This document shows positions 28,732 through 38,093 of a stretch of 64,000 bases of DNA, one piece after another; the stretch's first letter is position 1, and every line of letters starts with the position of its first letter. The notes beneath the pieces were generated by a model. The model saw nothing but the letters and a program-made list of their open reading frames with translations. It ran no database searches and had not been told where the DNA came from. Made by a program: the position numbers and the translations under genes. Source of the stretch: CAYMTR01 sp964393405 (GTDB taxonomy: Bacteria; Bacteroidota; Bacteroidia; Bacteroidales; Prolixibacteraceae); assembly GCA_964393405.1 (NCBI GenBank), contig CAYMTR010000001.1, positions 186,001 through 250,000 of the forward strand, read 5' to 3'.

Positions 28732-30057
28732 TTAAAGATCAGGTAGGTTCATTCCTGTTATTTTCCTGTACAAATCTAAAGCGTAAACATCTGTCATGCC
28801 CGAAATAAAATCAACTACTGACTGAATCTTTGAGTAGTCATCATTATTTTCAGGTATATACTGTCCGGGAAAAAGTTTTAGTAATTTTTTCCCATATTCA
28901 CTTTCAACCAATACCGCATTAATGAAATTATCAAGAAGGGTTGAAATAATCTTAAACCCGGCAATCTCTATTTCTACAACAGACGAATGTGAATAAATCC
29001 TGTTCAAAGAAACGTTTATTACTTCTTTCATCGCTTCAGAAATATCTCCGGTAAGGCTTTTCACCAGTGAATGAACATCTTCGCCGGCAAGAATCTTGTC
29101 GTGATTGTCTATAAATACATCCGAACAATATCTTACAAGCAAACTTATCACCCTTGCCCGTAGATAAGATATCTGCTCGTTGGGATCGGTGACAATTTTC
29201 AATGTATCTAATATCCCTTCCTTTTCCTTGAGAAGATCCACCGAATTGAAGAAGTTCAGATAAAGTTCTTTCGTTTCATTGAAAGACAGAATTTTAAGTT
29301 TATATGCATCTTCAACATCCATTATCTGATAACAAATATCATCAGCAGCCTCAACCAAATAAACTAAGGGATGACGAGCATATTTTATTCCTCCTTCACC
29401 AATTTTTTTTAAACCCGTTCCTTCAGCTACTATTTTGAAAATTCCTTTCTCTGATTGAAAGAATCCAAACTTTGGCTTCTCTGCCAGAACAGACTCATAA
29501 GGATACTTTACAATCGATGCAAGCATTGTATATGTAAGAGCAAACCCTCCGTCTCTTCTCCCCCTGAATTGATGACATAAGAGTCTGAACGCATTAGCGT
29601 TACCATCAAATAGAGTAAGATCCTTTTGTTGGGCAGGCAATAAATTAGATATCATATTGCTGCCGGGACCTGTTAGAAAGAATTCTTTTATCGCATCTTC
29701 TCCCGAATGACCGAAAGGAGGATTTCCTAAATCGTGAGCCAGGCATGATGCAGCAACAACTGAGCCTATCTCTCCGGATAGAAGTTTGTTGTTCCCCATT
29801 CTATCAAATCTAGATGCAATAACCGTTCCTAATGACCTGCCAACACAGGAAACTTCAAGACTGTGAGTTAACCTGTTATGTACAAATACGCTTCCCGGCA
29901 AAGGGAAAACCTGAGTTTTATTCTGAAGACGCCTGAAAGGGGACGAGAAGATAAGTCTGTCAAAATCCTTTTGAAATTCAGTTCTCATTTCATCAGCCGG
30001 CTTTCCTAAAGAGGGTTTTCCAAGCCTTTCAACAGATAATAATTGATCCCAATTCAT
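28732..30057 (-). CDS. dgt: Deoxyguanosinetriphosphate triphosphohydrolase (dNTPase)
   Basis: 441 residues, the usual length. The HD-domain metal ligands are visible in order: H in NRLTHSLEVSCVGRSLG, the HD pair in ASCLAHDLGNPPFGHSGEDA, and the distal D in LVEAADDICYQIMDVEDAY. The N-terminal motif RTEFQKDFDRLIFSSPFRRLQ is typical. It hydrolyses dGTP (or other dNTPs in this branch) to the nucleoside and triphosphate, limiting dNTP pools. It precedes the DUF58 gene by about 70 bp in the same direction, so co-transcription is possible. Confidence 0.92.
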   Translation of the reverse strand: MNWDQLLSVERLGKPSLGKPADEMRTEFQKDFDRLIFSSPFRRLQNKTQVFPLPGSVFVHNRLTHSLEVSCVGRSLGTVIASRFDRMGNNKLLSGEIGSVVAASCLAHDLGNPPFGHSGEDAIKEFFLTGPGSNMISNLLPAQQKDLTLFDGNANAFRLLCHQFRGRRDGGFALTYTMLASIVKYPYESVLAEKPKFGFFQSEKGIFKIVAEGTGLKKIGEGGIKYARHPLVYLVEAADDICYQIMDVEDAYKLKILSFNETKELYLNFFNSVDLLKEKEGILDTLKIVTDPNEQISYLRARVISLLVRYCSDVFIDNHDKILAGEDVHSLVKSLTGDISEAMKEVINVSLNRIYSHSSVVEIEIAGFKIISTLLDNFINAVLVESEYGKKLLKLFPGQYIPENNDDYSKIQSVVDFISGMTDVYALDLYRKITGMNLPDL

Positions 30058-30285
30058 TGTAAAGTTTTATAAAGCTCAAATTTAACATTATTCCAAACAA
30101 AACCGTAATCAGTTTAATACATCAATTTCAAGAAAACGCTCGGTATTCAATTTATTATTTTACATCAAAAAAAAACGAATAAAAAATTTTAATAACTAAC
30201 TTGAACAGAAATGATAATTCTTTGTTTATTGACTTATAGATTATATCAAACTGGAATAAGAGAACAATTAATCAAACCAATTTAT

Positions 30286-31026
30286 ATGAAGAAATATTTT
30301 TTCTTATTAGTTATTCTTCCGCTTGCTTTCTTTTCATGCAATAATCAAAAGATAGCAGAAGAATATATGACAAACCTTGAAACCAATATAGGAGAAGAAG
30401 GAAAAACTGTTGAAATACAGTTCATGAAGGGCAAATATCATAACCATCCTACATTCTCTATATGGGTTGAAGACCTTGATGGGAAATACATCGAAACTCT
30501 TTATGTCACAAAATACCTCGGAACAGGTATTTTTGGTCATGCTTCATTAGGCGACAGACAATGGGATACAAAACCGGGACCTGCTAAAAGACCATCAACA
30601 CTACCCTACTGGCTTCACAAAAGAAACGTTAAAGCTGATGGTAAATCATACCTCCCCACCCCCGATAAACCTGTGCCTGATGCAATTACTGCAGCAACTC
30701 CTGTGGGCGATTTTGTACTAAAATCTGTAATTAAAAACAAGCTCCCTGATAAGTTCGTATTGTTACTTGAAATTAACCAGACTTGGGACTGGAACGACTA
30801 TTGGAACAACACAAAATACGAGGGTGAATATGATTATTATTACTCTTGCCAACCTGCAATCGTATATGCTGTTACAATTGATAAAAACAAAAAGGACACA
30901 GAGTATTTTCTAAATCCTATAGGTCACTCTCATTATTCAGGACTTAACGGTGAACTTTTTACCGACTTGTCAACTCTGACCACAGCTAAGGAAATAGCCT
31001 ATAAGATAAAGGCAACAATAAAGTAA
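30286..31026 (+). CDS. Lipoprotein with DUF2271-like domain
   Basis: 246 residues from the ATG at 30286. An ATG at 30211 is in frame, but the 30286 start gives a clean lipoprotein signal (MKKYFFLLVILPLAFFSCNNQ). The mature part has PTFSIWVEDLDGKYIETLYV, GDRQWDTKPGPAKRPSTLPYW, then VPDAITAATPVGDFVLKS, which recalls DUF2271 periplasmic proteins found near flavin or heme redox genes. The TonB-dependent receptor starts 61 bp downstream in the same direction, so the pair may share a transcript and a substrate such as a metal chelate. That is inference. Confidence 0.65.
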   Translation: MKKYFFLLVILPLAFFSCNNQKIAEEYMTNLETNIGEEGKTVEIQFMKGKYHNHPTFSIWVEDLDGKYIETLYVTKYLGTGIFGHASLGDRQWDTKPGPAKRPSTLPYWLHKRNVKADGKSYLPTPDKPVPDAITAATPVGDFVLKSVIKNKLPDKFVLLLEINQTWDWNDYWNNTKYEGEYDYYYSCQPAIVYAVTIDKNKKDTEYFLNPIGHSHYSGLNGELFTDLSTLTTAKEIAYKIKATIK

Positions 31027-31087
31027 TGCGGAGATAGATATAGTGATACAGATAACTTTATTACAAAAACAATACTTTGACTATAAT

Positions 31088-33481
31088 ATGAAAACATTCA
31101 AAAAATCAATATTTACGGCAATACTTCTGTTTTGCCTGATACCTGTGTTTTCTCAGAATGGAAAGATCACCGGGAAAGTAGTTGATGCAACTACTAACGA
31201 AGCTTTACCCTTTGTTAATGTTGTAGTAGCCGGTACCACAATCGGTGCTACCACTGACCTCGATGGTAACTTTCTGATTATCGGTTTGAAACCCGGTTTC
31301 ATCAGACTTTCGTCATCTTTTATTGGGTACAACACAACTACTTCTCCCGAGGTTGAAGTCAATTATTCTAACATGGCCAATATCACAATCGCCATGGAAA
31401 GCGCAGATACCCAGCTCGGTGAAGTTACGGTTAAAGCCAATCAGTATAGAAAAACTGAAGAAAGCCCGGTTTCTCTTAGAAGCATCGGTGCAGGTGAAAT
31501 TGAAACAAACCCCGGAGCCAACAGAGATATATCTAAAGTAATACAATCGTTTCCCGGAGTGGGCTCGACACCTGCTTTCAGAAATGATATTATCATCCGA
31601 GGCGGTGGCCCTTCTGAAAGTACATTCTACCTCGACGGTATTGAAGTTCCAAATATCAACCACTTTGCCACACAAGGTGCTTCAGGAGGTCCGGTAGGAA
31701 TTATTAACGCCGACTTTGTTCGGGAAGTGAAATATTTCTCGGGAGCTTTCCCTGCAAACAGGATGGATGCCCTCAGCGGCATTCTTGAATTCACTCAAAC
31801 TGAAGGAAATCCAGAAAGGACAAAATTCAGGGCAACTCTCGGTGCTTCTGAAGTTAGTGCTACATTCGATGGCCCGATTGGCAAAAATACTTCCTATATC
31901 GTCTCCGCACGCCGCTCTTATCTGCAGTTTCTGTTCGATGTTATAGGTCTCCCTTTCCTTCCAAATTTTACTGATATGCAGTTTAAAGTTAAGACCAAAA
32001 TAGATCAGAAGAACGAAATTACTTTCATTGGTCTTGGTGCTATTGATGAGTTCGCTCTAAATCTTGGTATTGAAAACCCTGACGAACAACAGGAATATAT
32101 TCTTTCACAAATACCTGTTAATGAACAGTGGACTTATACTTTCGGAGTTTTGTACAAACACTACCACAAAAACGGTTCATTCTCTTTGGCATTAAGCCGC
32201 AATCACCTGAACAACGACTCATACAAATATGTCAACAACGATGATTCTTCGCCAGAAAATTTAGCTCTCAAATACAATTCTTTTGAAGGAGAAAACAAGA
32301 TAAGAGTTGAAAATTACAACCGACTTGGCACTTTCAAGTTAAACTATGGTGCTAATCTTGATTTTGTCGGATATCACAACGAAACTTATCAGAAAAGATA
32401 CTTCGGTGGTCGCTTGTTTGAAATCAATTATTTAACCGATCTTGATTTAATCAAATACGGAATGTTTGCTCAGGTAAGTAAAAACTTCTTTGCCAATGAG
32501 CTGATTGTATCATTGGGAACTAGGATCGATGCAAACAATTATTCTGAAACCATGTCCAATCCCTTGGAACAGTTCTCTCCCAGGTTATCTGTATCGTATA
32601 ATTACAGCGATGAATTAAGTTTAAATGCAAACGTAGGCCGCTACTATCAATTGCCTCCCTATACTTCCCTTGGTTTTCAAAGGGATGATGTCTTAGTAAA
32701 TAAATCAAATAACCTTAAATATATCAGAGCCGATCATTATATTGCAGGGGCTGAATACCGCCCGTCTCAACAAATACAGTTTACTCTGGAAGGTTTTTAT
32801 AAGGATTATGCAAATTATCCATTCTCAGTCAACGATTCTGTCAGTCTGGCAAATAAAGGTGCCGGTTATGGAGTTCTGGGAGATGAAGAAGTTACTTCAT
32901 CCTCCTCCGGAAGGGCTTATGGTGTAGAATTTTTAGCACGAATAAACAATCAGAAAAATCTAAACGGGAATGTTTCTTATACTCTCGTAAGAAGTGAATT
33001 TAAAGATGCTTTAGGTGAAAACTACATTCCTTCAGCTTGGGACAGCAAACATTTACTTACTGTATTTGCTACCTACAAGATGAAAAACAACTGGACTGTT
33101 GGAGGTAAATGGCGTTTTGTCGGTGGATTGCCTTACACTCCTTACGACCTTGAAAAATCTTCTTTGGTTCCTGCTTGGGATGCCCTTGGTGCTGCTTACA
33201 TCGATTATTCAAAGTATAACAGTGAAAGACTTGGAGCTTTCCATCAATTAGACTTAAGGGTTGACAAAGCATTTTATCTTAAGAAGGTTACTCTCAAATT
33301 ATATATTGACATCCAGAATGCCTATAATTTTCAAGCCGAGCAGCCTGATATAATTGTAAGGGATAAAGATGCAGCAGGCAACTATCTTAAAGTTGATAAC
33401 GGTACAAAATATGTTTTAAGGGCAGTTCCCAATAACGTAGGAACTATTCTTCCTACCATAGGTATTATCCTTGATATTTAA
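31088..33481 (+). CDS. TonB-dependent outer membrane receptor
   Basis: 797 residues from the ATG at 31088, chosen because it opens a signal peptide (MKTFKKSIFTAILLFCLIPVFSQ); an upstream in-frame ATG at 31043 adds an unlikely leader. Domains in order are a carboxypeptidase-like regulatory domain (GKITGKVVDATTNEALPFVN), a plug (IIIRGGGPSESTFYLDGIEVP) and a 22-strand-type barrel ending in an aromatic-poor ILPTIGIILDI. There is no SusD partner nearby, so a siderophore, metal or vitamin role is more likely than polysaccharide uptake. It lies downstream of a DUF2271-like lipoprotein gene. Confidence 0.92.
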   Translation: MKTFKKSIFTAILLFCLIPVFSQNGKITGKVVDATTNEALPFVNVVVAGTTIGATTDLDGNFLIIGLKPGFIRLSSSFIGYNTTTSPEVEVNYSNMANITIAMESADTQLGEVTVKANQYRKTEESPVSLRSIGAGEIETNPGANRDISKVIQSFPGVGSTPAFRNDIIIRGGGPSESTFYLDGIEVPNINHFATQGASGGPVGIINADFVREVKYFSGAFPANRMDALSGILEFTQTEGNPERTKFRATLGASEVSATFDGPIGKNTSYIVSARRSYLQFLFDVIGLPFLPNFTDMQFKVKTKIDQKNEITFIGLGAIDEFALNLGIENPDEQQEYILSQIPVNEQWTYTFGVLYKHYHKNGSFSLALSRNHLNNDSYKYVNNDDSSPENLALKYNSFEGENKIRVENYNRLGTFKLNYGANLDFVGYHNETYQKRYFGGRLFEINYLTDLDLIKYGMFAQVSKNFFANELIVSLGTRIDANNYSETMSNPLEQFSPRLSVSYNYSDELSLNANVGRYYQLPPYTSLGFQRDDVLVNKSNNLKYIRADHYIAGAEYRPSQQIQFTLEGFYKDYANYPFSVNDSVSLANKGAGYGVLGDEEVTSSSSGRAYGVEFLARINNQKNLNGNVSYTLVRSEFKDALGENYIPSAWDSKHLLTVFATYKMKNNWTVGGKWRFVGGLPYTPYDLEKSSLVPAWDALGAAYIDYSKYNSERLGAFHQLDLRVDKAFYLKKVTLKLYIDIQNAYNFQAEQPDIIVRDKDAAGNYLKVDNGTKYVLRAVPNNVGTILPTIGIILDI

Positions 33482-33506
33482 AACTGTTAAATGAAATAAA
33501 ATAGGG

Positions 33507-33779
33507 CTATTTTCTCCTCAACAGCCATATGTCGGAATGTTCAGGATAAATACCCCTCATTTTTCCAATAAAAACGCGCGCGTCATATTCTGTGCGTTCA
33601 AGGATTGGCTTTTCAGCTTTAACGGGCTCTGGGTTTGCCTCTTCCTTAACGGGCTCAGGTTTTGCAACAGGAGCTTCAGCAACTACAACAGGAGCTTGAT
33701 AGGTACTGGTTTTCTTTGTTGTTTTACATGAATAAATTAATATAAGAAGTACAAGTAAAGCAGGGACTACATTTTTCAT
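33507..33779 (-). CDS. Small Pro/Glu-rich lipoprotein
   Basis: 90 residues. The N-terminus is a lipoprotein signal (MKNVVPALLVLLILIYSCKTTKK, lipid Cys at 18). A Pro/Ala/Glu/Val-rich linker follows (APVAKPEPVKEE), then a conserved-looking tail (YDARVFIGKMRGIYPEHSD). No family recognised. It is convergent with the TonB receptor, with 25 bp between stops. Signal and composition support a real gene. Confidence 0.65.
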   Translation of the reverse strand: MKNVVPALLVLLILIYSCKTTKKTSTYQAPVVVAEAPVAKPEPVKEEANPEPVKAEKPILERTEYDARVFIGKMRGIYPEHSDIWLLRRK

Positions 33780-33825
33780 TTCACATACTGTTTAGGTTCC
33801 TATCCAAATTTAAGATTCTTTTTTC

Positions 33826-33833
33826 TATTTTTG
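33826..33833 (+). promoter_or_regulatory. Candidate -7 element of trpS
   Basis: TATTTTTG matches TAnnTTTG, 54 bp before the trpS ATG. No clear -33 box was found. Confidence 0.4.
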
Positions 33834-33887
33834 TCACTCTTTTAAGAGAATCTGGCTATTGAATAGAGCCACAGAATAGATAAAATT

Positions 33888-34889
33888 ATGAATAAACCAG
33901 TTGTTTTAAGCGGTATAAGGCCTACAGGCTATCTTCATCTTGGCAATTACTTCGGTGCAGTTCGCAACTTCGTTCGCATGCAGGATGATTTCAAATGTTT
34001 TTTCTTTATTGCTGATATCCATTCACTGACAACCCATCCAACTCCAAAAGACCTACAAGCTGGAGTTAAACAGGTACTTGCTGAATATCTGGCATGTGGA
34101 ATTGACCCAGAGAAATCAACAATCTTTATTCAGAGCGATGTGCCTGAAGTTTCTGAGTTATATGCTTTCCTGAATATGAACGCATATCTTGGTGAACTTG
34201 AACGCACTACCTCATTCAAAGATAAGGCCAGACAGCAACCCGACAATGTTAACGCCGGTTTGTTGACTTATCCTGTTCTTATGGCTGCCGATATTCTTAT
34301 TCATAAAGCCAACTTTGTTCCAGTAGGCAAAGATCAAGAGCAAAACCTTGAAATGGCAAGGAAGTTTGCCGGAAGGTTTAACCGGATGTATAACAACGAA
34401 CTGTTCCCAATACCCCGCCCATTCACATTCGACGGTAAAGATATGATCAAAGTGCCCGGACTCGACGGAAGCGGTAAAATGGGCAAATCGGAAGGAAATG
34501 CAATCAACCTGTATGAAGACCCTAAGTCAATACGCCAAAAAGTTATGAGAGCAGTTACCGATTCAGGACCAACAGAAATGAACCAGCAAAAGACTGAAGC
34601 TGTACAAAACTTATTCACCTTGCTCGAAATAGTGTCCACTCCTGAAGTGGTTTCTCAATTCAATGAAGCATTCAACAAATGTGAAATTAGGTATGGCGAC
34701 TTGAAGAAACAGCTTGCAGAAGACATTATTACATTCACCGAACCAATCAGAAACAGGATAATAGAAATTTTGAAAGATGAAGTTTATCTTTCAAAAGTTG
34801 CTAGGATTGGTGCTGAAAAAGCTAGAGAATCGGCATCCAAAACCCTCAATGAAGTAAAATCACTTATAGGGTTTAGAAGTCTCTTTTAA
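33888..34889 (+). CDS. trpS: Tryptophanyl-tRNA synthetase
   Basis: 333 residues, normal for bacterial TrpRS. The class I HIGH-type motif is TGYLHLGNY and the KMSKS loop reads GSGKMGKSEGN, with Gly replacing the first Ser as in many TrpRS enzymes. Tryptophan-pocket segments FIQSDVPEVSELYA and LMAADILIHKANFVPVGKDQEQ are intact. It charges tRNA-Trp in the cytoplasm. Upstream is a divergent small lipoprotein gene. Downstream is a 114 bp gap before the WGC paralogue pair. Confidence 0.97.
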   Translation: MNKPVVLSGIRPTGYLHLGNYFGAVRNFVRMQDDFKCFFFIADIHSLTTHPTPKDLQAGVKQVLAEYLACGIDPEKSTIFIQSDVPEVSELYAFLNMNAYLGELERTTSFKDKARQQPDNVNAGLLTYPVLMAADILIHKANFVPVGKDQEQNLEMARKFAGRFNRMYNNELFPIPRPFTFDGKDMIKVPGLDGSGKMGKSEGNAINLYEDPKSIRQKVMRAVTDSGPTEMNQQKTEAVQNLFTLLEIVSTPEVVSQFNEAFNKCEIRYGDLKKQLAEDIITFTEPIRNRIIEILKDEVYLSKVARIGAEKARESASKTLNEVKSLIGFRSLF

Positions 34890-35003
34890 AAAAAAGATTG
34901 TTTTTTATATGTTTTTTAATATCTCATATAGGAAAAGAGAATACATTCACTTAAATTTATATGTTCAAAGTTAGATGCGCTTAACCAAAAAATCTTTTTG
35001 TCG

Positions 35004-35477
35004 ATGAAAAAAGTATTGAGAAGTTCATTCTGTCTTATTTTGGCAATGATAATTTTCAGCGCCCAATCTATGGCTTTCACAATTGGCTCCGCAGGAACAA
35101 TCTCAAATCCTGAACAAATAGCAATTAGTGAATTTGATGAATCCGAAATTTATGATGCTTTTACAGAAGTAAATGACCTTGTTTCCTATATCCAGGCAAA
35201 CGAGGGTGTGACGTATAACGACCTTGAATCTGTAAACAGTGAATTAATATCAAATGTAAGCTCAAGTGCTGCGTTGATTCACCACGATGATGATGACTAT
35301 AGAACTCCTCCTATTTTTAGTGCTTTTATTTGGGGATGCCTTCTCAATTGGGTAGGTATGGTGATTGTTGGTTTAACGACCGGATTTGACGGCCGCCAAA
35401 TTACAAAATCAGCTTGGGGATGTCTTATTAATTCACTTTTGTTAGGTGCCAGTTACTGGGGTTATTTTACCTATTAA
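35004..35477 (+). CDS. Exported small protein with C-terminal WGC helical hairpin (paralogue 1)
   Basis: 157 residues from the ATG at 35004; a TTG six bases upstream is in frame but less likely. A signal peptide (MKKVLRSSFCLILAMIIFSAQSMA) is followed by an acidic stretch (FDESEIYDAFTEVNDLVSYI), an Asp/His cluster (HHDDDDY), PP, and a two-helix hydrophobic end in which each helix starts with a WGC motif (FIWGCLLNWVGMVIVGL and SAWGCLINSLLLG). The next gene encodes a clear paralogue. Family not recognised. Its job is unknown, and the closeness to a YidD-like gene suggests a membrane-inserted substrate or component. Confidence 0.75.
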   Translation: MKKVLRSSFCLILAMIIFSAQSMAFTIGSAGTISNPEQIAISEFDESEIYDAFTEVNDLVSYIQANEGVTYNDLESVNSELISNVSSSAALIHHDDDDYRTPPIFSAFIWGCLLNWVGMVIVGLTTGFDGRQITKSAWGCLINSLLLGASYWGYFTY

Positions 35478-35531
35478 AATTTAATTAACCAATAAGAATC
35501 AATATAATTTATTAAATCTAAACTTTATAAC

Positions 35532-36020
35532 ATGAGAAAATTTTTTACCAAAACCTTAGCAGTGTCTTTGGCGATGATATTGCTTGTTTCGCAAGCATTA
35601 GCAGGGTCAAATACTTCAGTAACAACTGAAGATGAATCCTATGTCAATTTCGATGAAACTGAAATTACAGCTTCATTTGCTGAAATTGAAGACCTCGTAA
35701 GTTATGTATCAGAAAATAGTTCTGTAACATACTCTGACCTTGAAGCTAACAACAGTTCTCTCATTGAAAATGTAAGCTCTACTTCAGCGCTTGCACTTGG
35801 TAGCGCAAGCGGTGATACTCCACCATTTATCAGTCCTTTCCTCTGGGGTTGTTTATTCCACTGGGTAGGTATTGTTGTTGTTGCTATCACTACTGATATG
35901 GATATGCCACAAATTATGAAGGCTGTTTGGGGTTGCGTTGCTGAAACTGCTGTAATTGGTATTATCTATGCCGTTTATTACATTATTATTGTCGCTTCTT
36001 ATGGAGGCTACTATTACTAG
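35532..36020 (+). CDS. Exported small protein with C-terminal WGC helical hairpin (paralogue 2)
   Basis: 162 residues with a signal peptide (MRKFFTKTLAVSLAMILLVSQALA). It aligns end to end with the preceding gene product: FDETEITASFAEIEDLVSYV, TYSDLEANNSSLIENVSS, then PPFISPFLWGCLFHWVGIVVV and AVWGCVAETAVIGIIY. Conserved features are the acidic EDLVSY helix, a Ser/Asn-rich region, a PP dipeptide and WGC at the head of each hydrophobic helix. It lacks the Asp/His cluster of its neighbour. A strong terminator follows at 36044-36077, so the pair is a transcription unit separate from the operon downstream. Confidence 0.75.
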   Translation: MRKFFTKTLAVSLAMILLVSQALAGSNTSVTTEDESYVNFDETEITASFAEIEDLVSYVSENSSVTYSDLEANNSSLIENVSSTSALALGSASGDTPPFISPFLWGCLFHWVGIVVVAITTDMDMPQIMKAVWGCVAETAVIGIIYAVYYIIIVASYGGYYY

Positions 36021-36043
36021 TAGAAATTAATCCAATTATTATA

Positions 36044-36077
36044 AAAAAGTCCATTGTTTTTTCCCAATGGACTTTTT
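36044..36077 (+). terminator. Strong intrinsic terminator after the WGC pair
   Basis: A perfect 13-bp stem AAAAAGTCCATTG / CAATGGACTTTTT closes an 8-base loop (36057-36064) and runs into a T tract. It lies 24 bp after the stop of the second paralogue. Confidence 0.9.
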
Positions 36078-36195
36078 TTTTGAATATGATACCATTTCAT
36101 ACGCAGGATATTTATCCTTTTCTTACGGATTATAATATATATTGGCCATTATTGTTATTTTTATATCCATCAATAATGCCCAATATTTATATATC

Positions 36196-36870
36196 ATGAT
36201 AAGAAAGTTTCTCTTCTCTATTTTGTTGATTTCCATATCTGTTGTCGGCTTTTCTCAAATGGCATACAGAATGAAAGCTGATATTTTCACCAAGACAAGA
36301 ATGCCCGACAGTACTTTTCAGGTCAGCAAAGGCAAATTATTATACGATAAGAACTATAAAAAAATAATATTCGATTTTTCTTTTCCTCAGAAAGAGACAA
36401 TCGTTCTCTTCGACACCATCATGTTTACTTTTAAAGGTGATACCCTTTTTTCAAAAGATAAAAACCTCCTCATTCCCGACCAATCACTGTTTAACTTCAT
36501 CCTTCTGGGTAAAATGGCAAACTATGGTCTCGAAGAAACAAAGTTCACCATGAAGGGTTTTGAAAAAAAGAACGATATGGTAATTACTACCTGGATACCG
36601 CCTGATCCATTAAAGAAATTCTTTTCCAAAGTGCTGATTGCCACAAAAAACAAACTCCTTTACTCCATCACTGTTGTGAACGAGGATGGTAAAGTTATCA
36701 ACCGCCAAATTCTTAAAAAATATGTGTCACAACAAGGCATTGACGTCCCTTCTGAAATACTGATTGCCACATACCCCGAAAAGGGAGGTAGCATATACCA
36801 AGTCATAAATATGCAAAACATCGTCATCAATGAACAAAAAAATAACGACCTGTATGATAAAGAACTATAG
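36196..36870 (+). CDS. Exported LolA-like protein, first gene of the YidD operon
   Basis: 224 residues from the ATG at 36196, which gives a clean signal peptide (MIRKFLFSILLISISVVGFSQ); an in-frame TTG at 36142 is rejected. The mature protein is rich in beta strands (ADIFTKTRMPDSTFQVSKGKLLY, KKIIFDFSFPQKETIVLFDTIMF, TKNKLLYSITVVNEDGKVIN) and resembles the half-barrel LolA/LolB-like fold that carries lipids or lipoproteins. The likeness is by pattern only. Its last 17 bases overlap the start of the YidD-like gene, the first of several overlaps in this chain. Confidence 0.55.
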   Translation: MIRKFLFSILLISISVVGFSQMAYRMKADIFTKTRMPDSTFQVSKGKLLYDKNYKKIIFDFSFPQKETIVLFDTIMFTFKGDTLFSKDKNLLIPDQSLFNFILLGKMANYGLEETKFTMKGFEKKNDMVITTWIPPDPLKKFFSKVLIATKNKLLYSITVVNEDGKVINRQILKKYVSQQGIDVPSEILIATYPEKGGSIYQVINMQNIVINEQKNNDLYDKEL

Positions 36871-37276
36871 GTCCATTTTCAAGATATTATTTCTTTTGCT
36901 TGTCTTTCTGACAATCCAAATACCAGGTATATGCCAGAAACCTATATCCATGAAAGATAAGTTGAAAAATCTCAATAAACCTAAGGACCGCAAAGAAAAC
37001 TTCATAAAATATGTGAAGTCGGAAAACAACGAAATTGAAAATACTGCTGCATTACTCTTCTGGACATATAAGAATTTCCTTTCTTCACAGGATATGGCAA
37101 GTTGTGTTTTCACCCCTTCTTGTTCAGTTTATGCTATTGAAAGCCTCCAGAACGATAACCCCTTTCTTGCTTATTTGAAAATATTTGACCGTCTTGCAAG
37201 ATGCCACCCCGTGGTAGCCCAGGGCGAATATACTTACGATACAAAAACCGAGAAATATTATGACCCGGCACACTAA
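36854..37276 (+). CDS. yidD: YidD-family protein with an N-terminal signal peptide
   Basis: 140 residues from the ATG at 36854 (an upstream ATG at 36830 would add eight residues). The core carries the YidD signature: C84-VFTPSC90-S-x-YAIES, then RLARC117HP. Ordinary YidD is a short cytoplasmic membrane-associated factor that aids YidC. Here a strong hydrophobic leader (KILFLLLVFLTIQIPGICQ) and a 40-residue charged linker precede the core, so it may act outside the inner membrane or be anchored. It overlaps genes on both sides by 17 bp. The family call is firm; the location is inference. Confidence 0.85.
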   Translation: MIKNYRSIFKILFLLLVFLTIQIPGICQKPISMKDKLKNLNKPKDRKENFIKYVKSENNEIENTAALLFWTYKNFLSSQDMASCVFTPSCSVYAIESLQNDNPFLAYLKIFDRLARCHPVVAQGEYTYDTKTEKYYDPAH

Positions 37277-38093
37277 AATAATATTGATCTTCATCCTGAC
37301 CTTATCAATGAACAGTTTTGGTCAAAGCAACATTTTCGACTGCGATAATTCAAAAAAGTTCGCTGAATACCTCTTTAATACTGGTCAATACGAGCTTTCT
37401 CAACACGAGCTTGAGAGAATATCTTTTTTCTGCCCTAAGGATTCTTTATCTCAGCTTATGCTTTTAAAATCGTACAGGAAGATGAAAGAATTCTCAAAAG
37501 CCAAGGAGTTCTTCCCTTCTGATAATGTTGAAGATCTTAATATGCTGATGCCTGAATTTCGTGAAGAATATGTAAGGTTACTTATGACCCACCAGAATTA
37601 TACCGAAGTACAGAACAGTATCGACAATGGATTAGAAATTCCCCAGAAATACGAGCATAAGTTAGGCTCTGAGCTTTTATTAAAGAACTGGGAAAAAGCA
37701 TATCAGCTTAGCCTCGCTGAAACCCCCAAAATGAACTTTAAGGTTTCAGGATTGAAGAGTGTCGCTCAAAAAAGCCATATGGCAAAGCGTAAAAGTCCTG
37801 TCATCGCTTCAATAATGTCGGCCATTATTCCAGGAAGTGGAAAGATGTACTGTGGATATTGGGGCGACGGGGTGGTCTCATTCATATTTACAGTTTCTTC
37901 TACATATTTTGCATACAGAGGTTTTGATAAATATGGTACAACAAATGTTTACCCCTGGATAATCGGAGGACTGGCATTCAGCTATTATGTGTCTAATGTT
38001 TATGGCGGTGCTGCTTCTGCAATAAGATATAACGATAATATTGACCACGGATTAATTCATGAAACAGAACAGATTCTATATTCTGATTATTAG
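37260..38093 (+). CDS. TPR-like exported membrane protein with IPGSG motif (DUF5683-like), copy 1
   Basis: 277 residues. A signal peptide (MTRHTKIILIFILTLSMNSFGQ) precedes a helical repeat region of about 140 residues that looks TPR-like (FNTGQYELSQHELERISFF). The C-terminal half holds IASIMSAIIPGSGKMYCGYWGDGVV and two or three hydrophobic helices, a layout seen in DUF5683-type proteins. It overlaps the YidD-like gene by 17 bp and the next gene by 35 bp, so translation is probably coupled. The following gene is a distant homologue. Confidence 0.65.
   Translation: MTRHTKIILIFILTLSMNSFGQSNIFDCDNSKKFAEYLFNTGQYELSQHELERISFFCPKDSLSQLMLLKSYRKMKEFSKAKEFFPSDNVEDLNMLMPEFREEYVRLLMTHQNYTEVQNSIDNGLEIPQKYEHKLGSELLLKNWEKAYQLSLAETPKMNFKVSGLKSVAQKSHMAKRKSPVIASIMSAIIPGSGKMYCGYWGDGVVSFIFTVSSTYFAYRGFDKYGTTNVYPWIIGGLAFSYYVSNVYGGAASAIRYNDNIDHGLIHETEQILYSDY

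Noticed and set aside
34998..35003. TTG start extending the first WGC protein by two residues
   Set aside because: The ATG at 35004 gives a standard signal peptide, and a TTG six bases earlier adds nothing.
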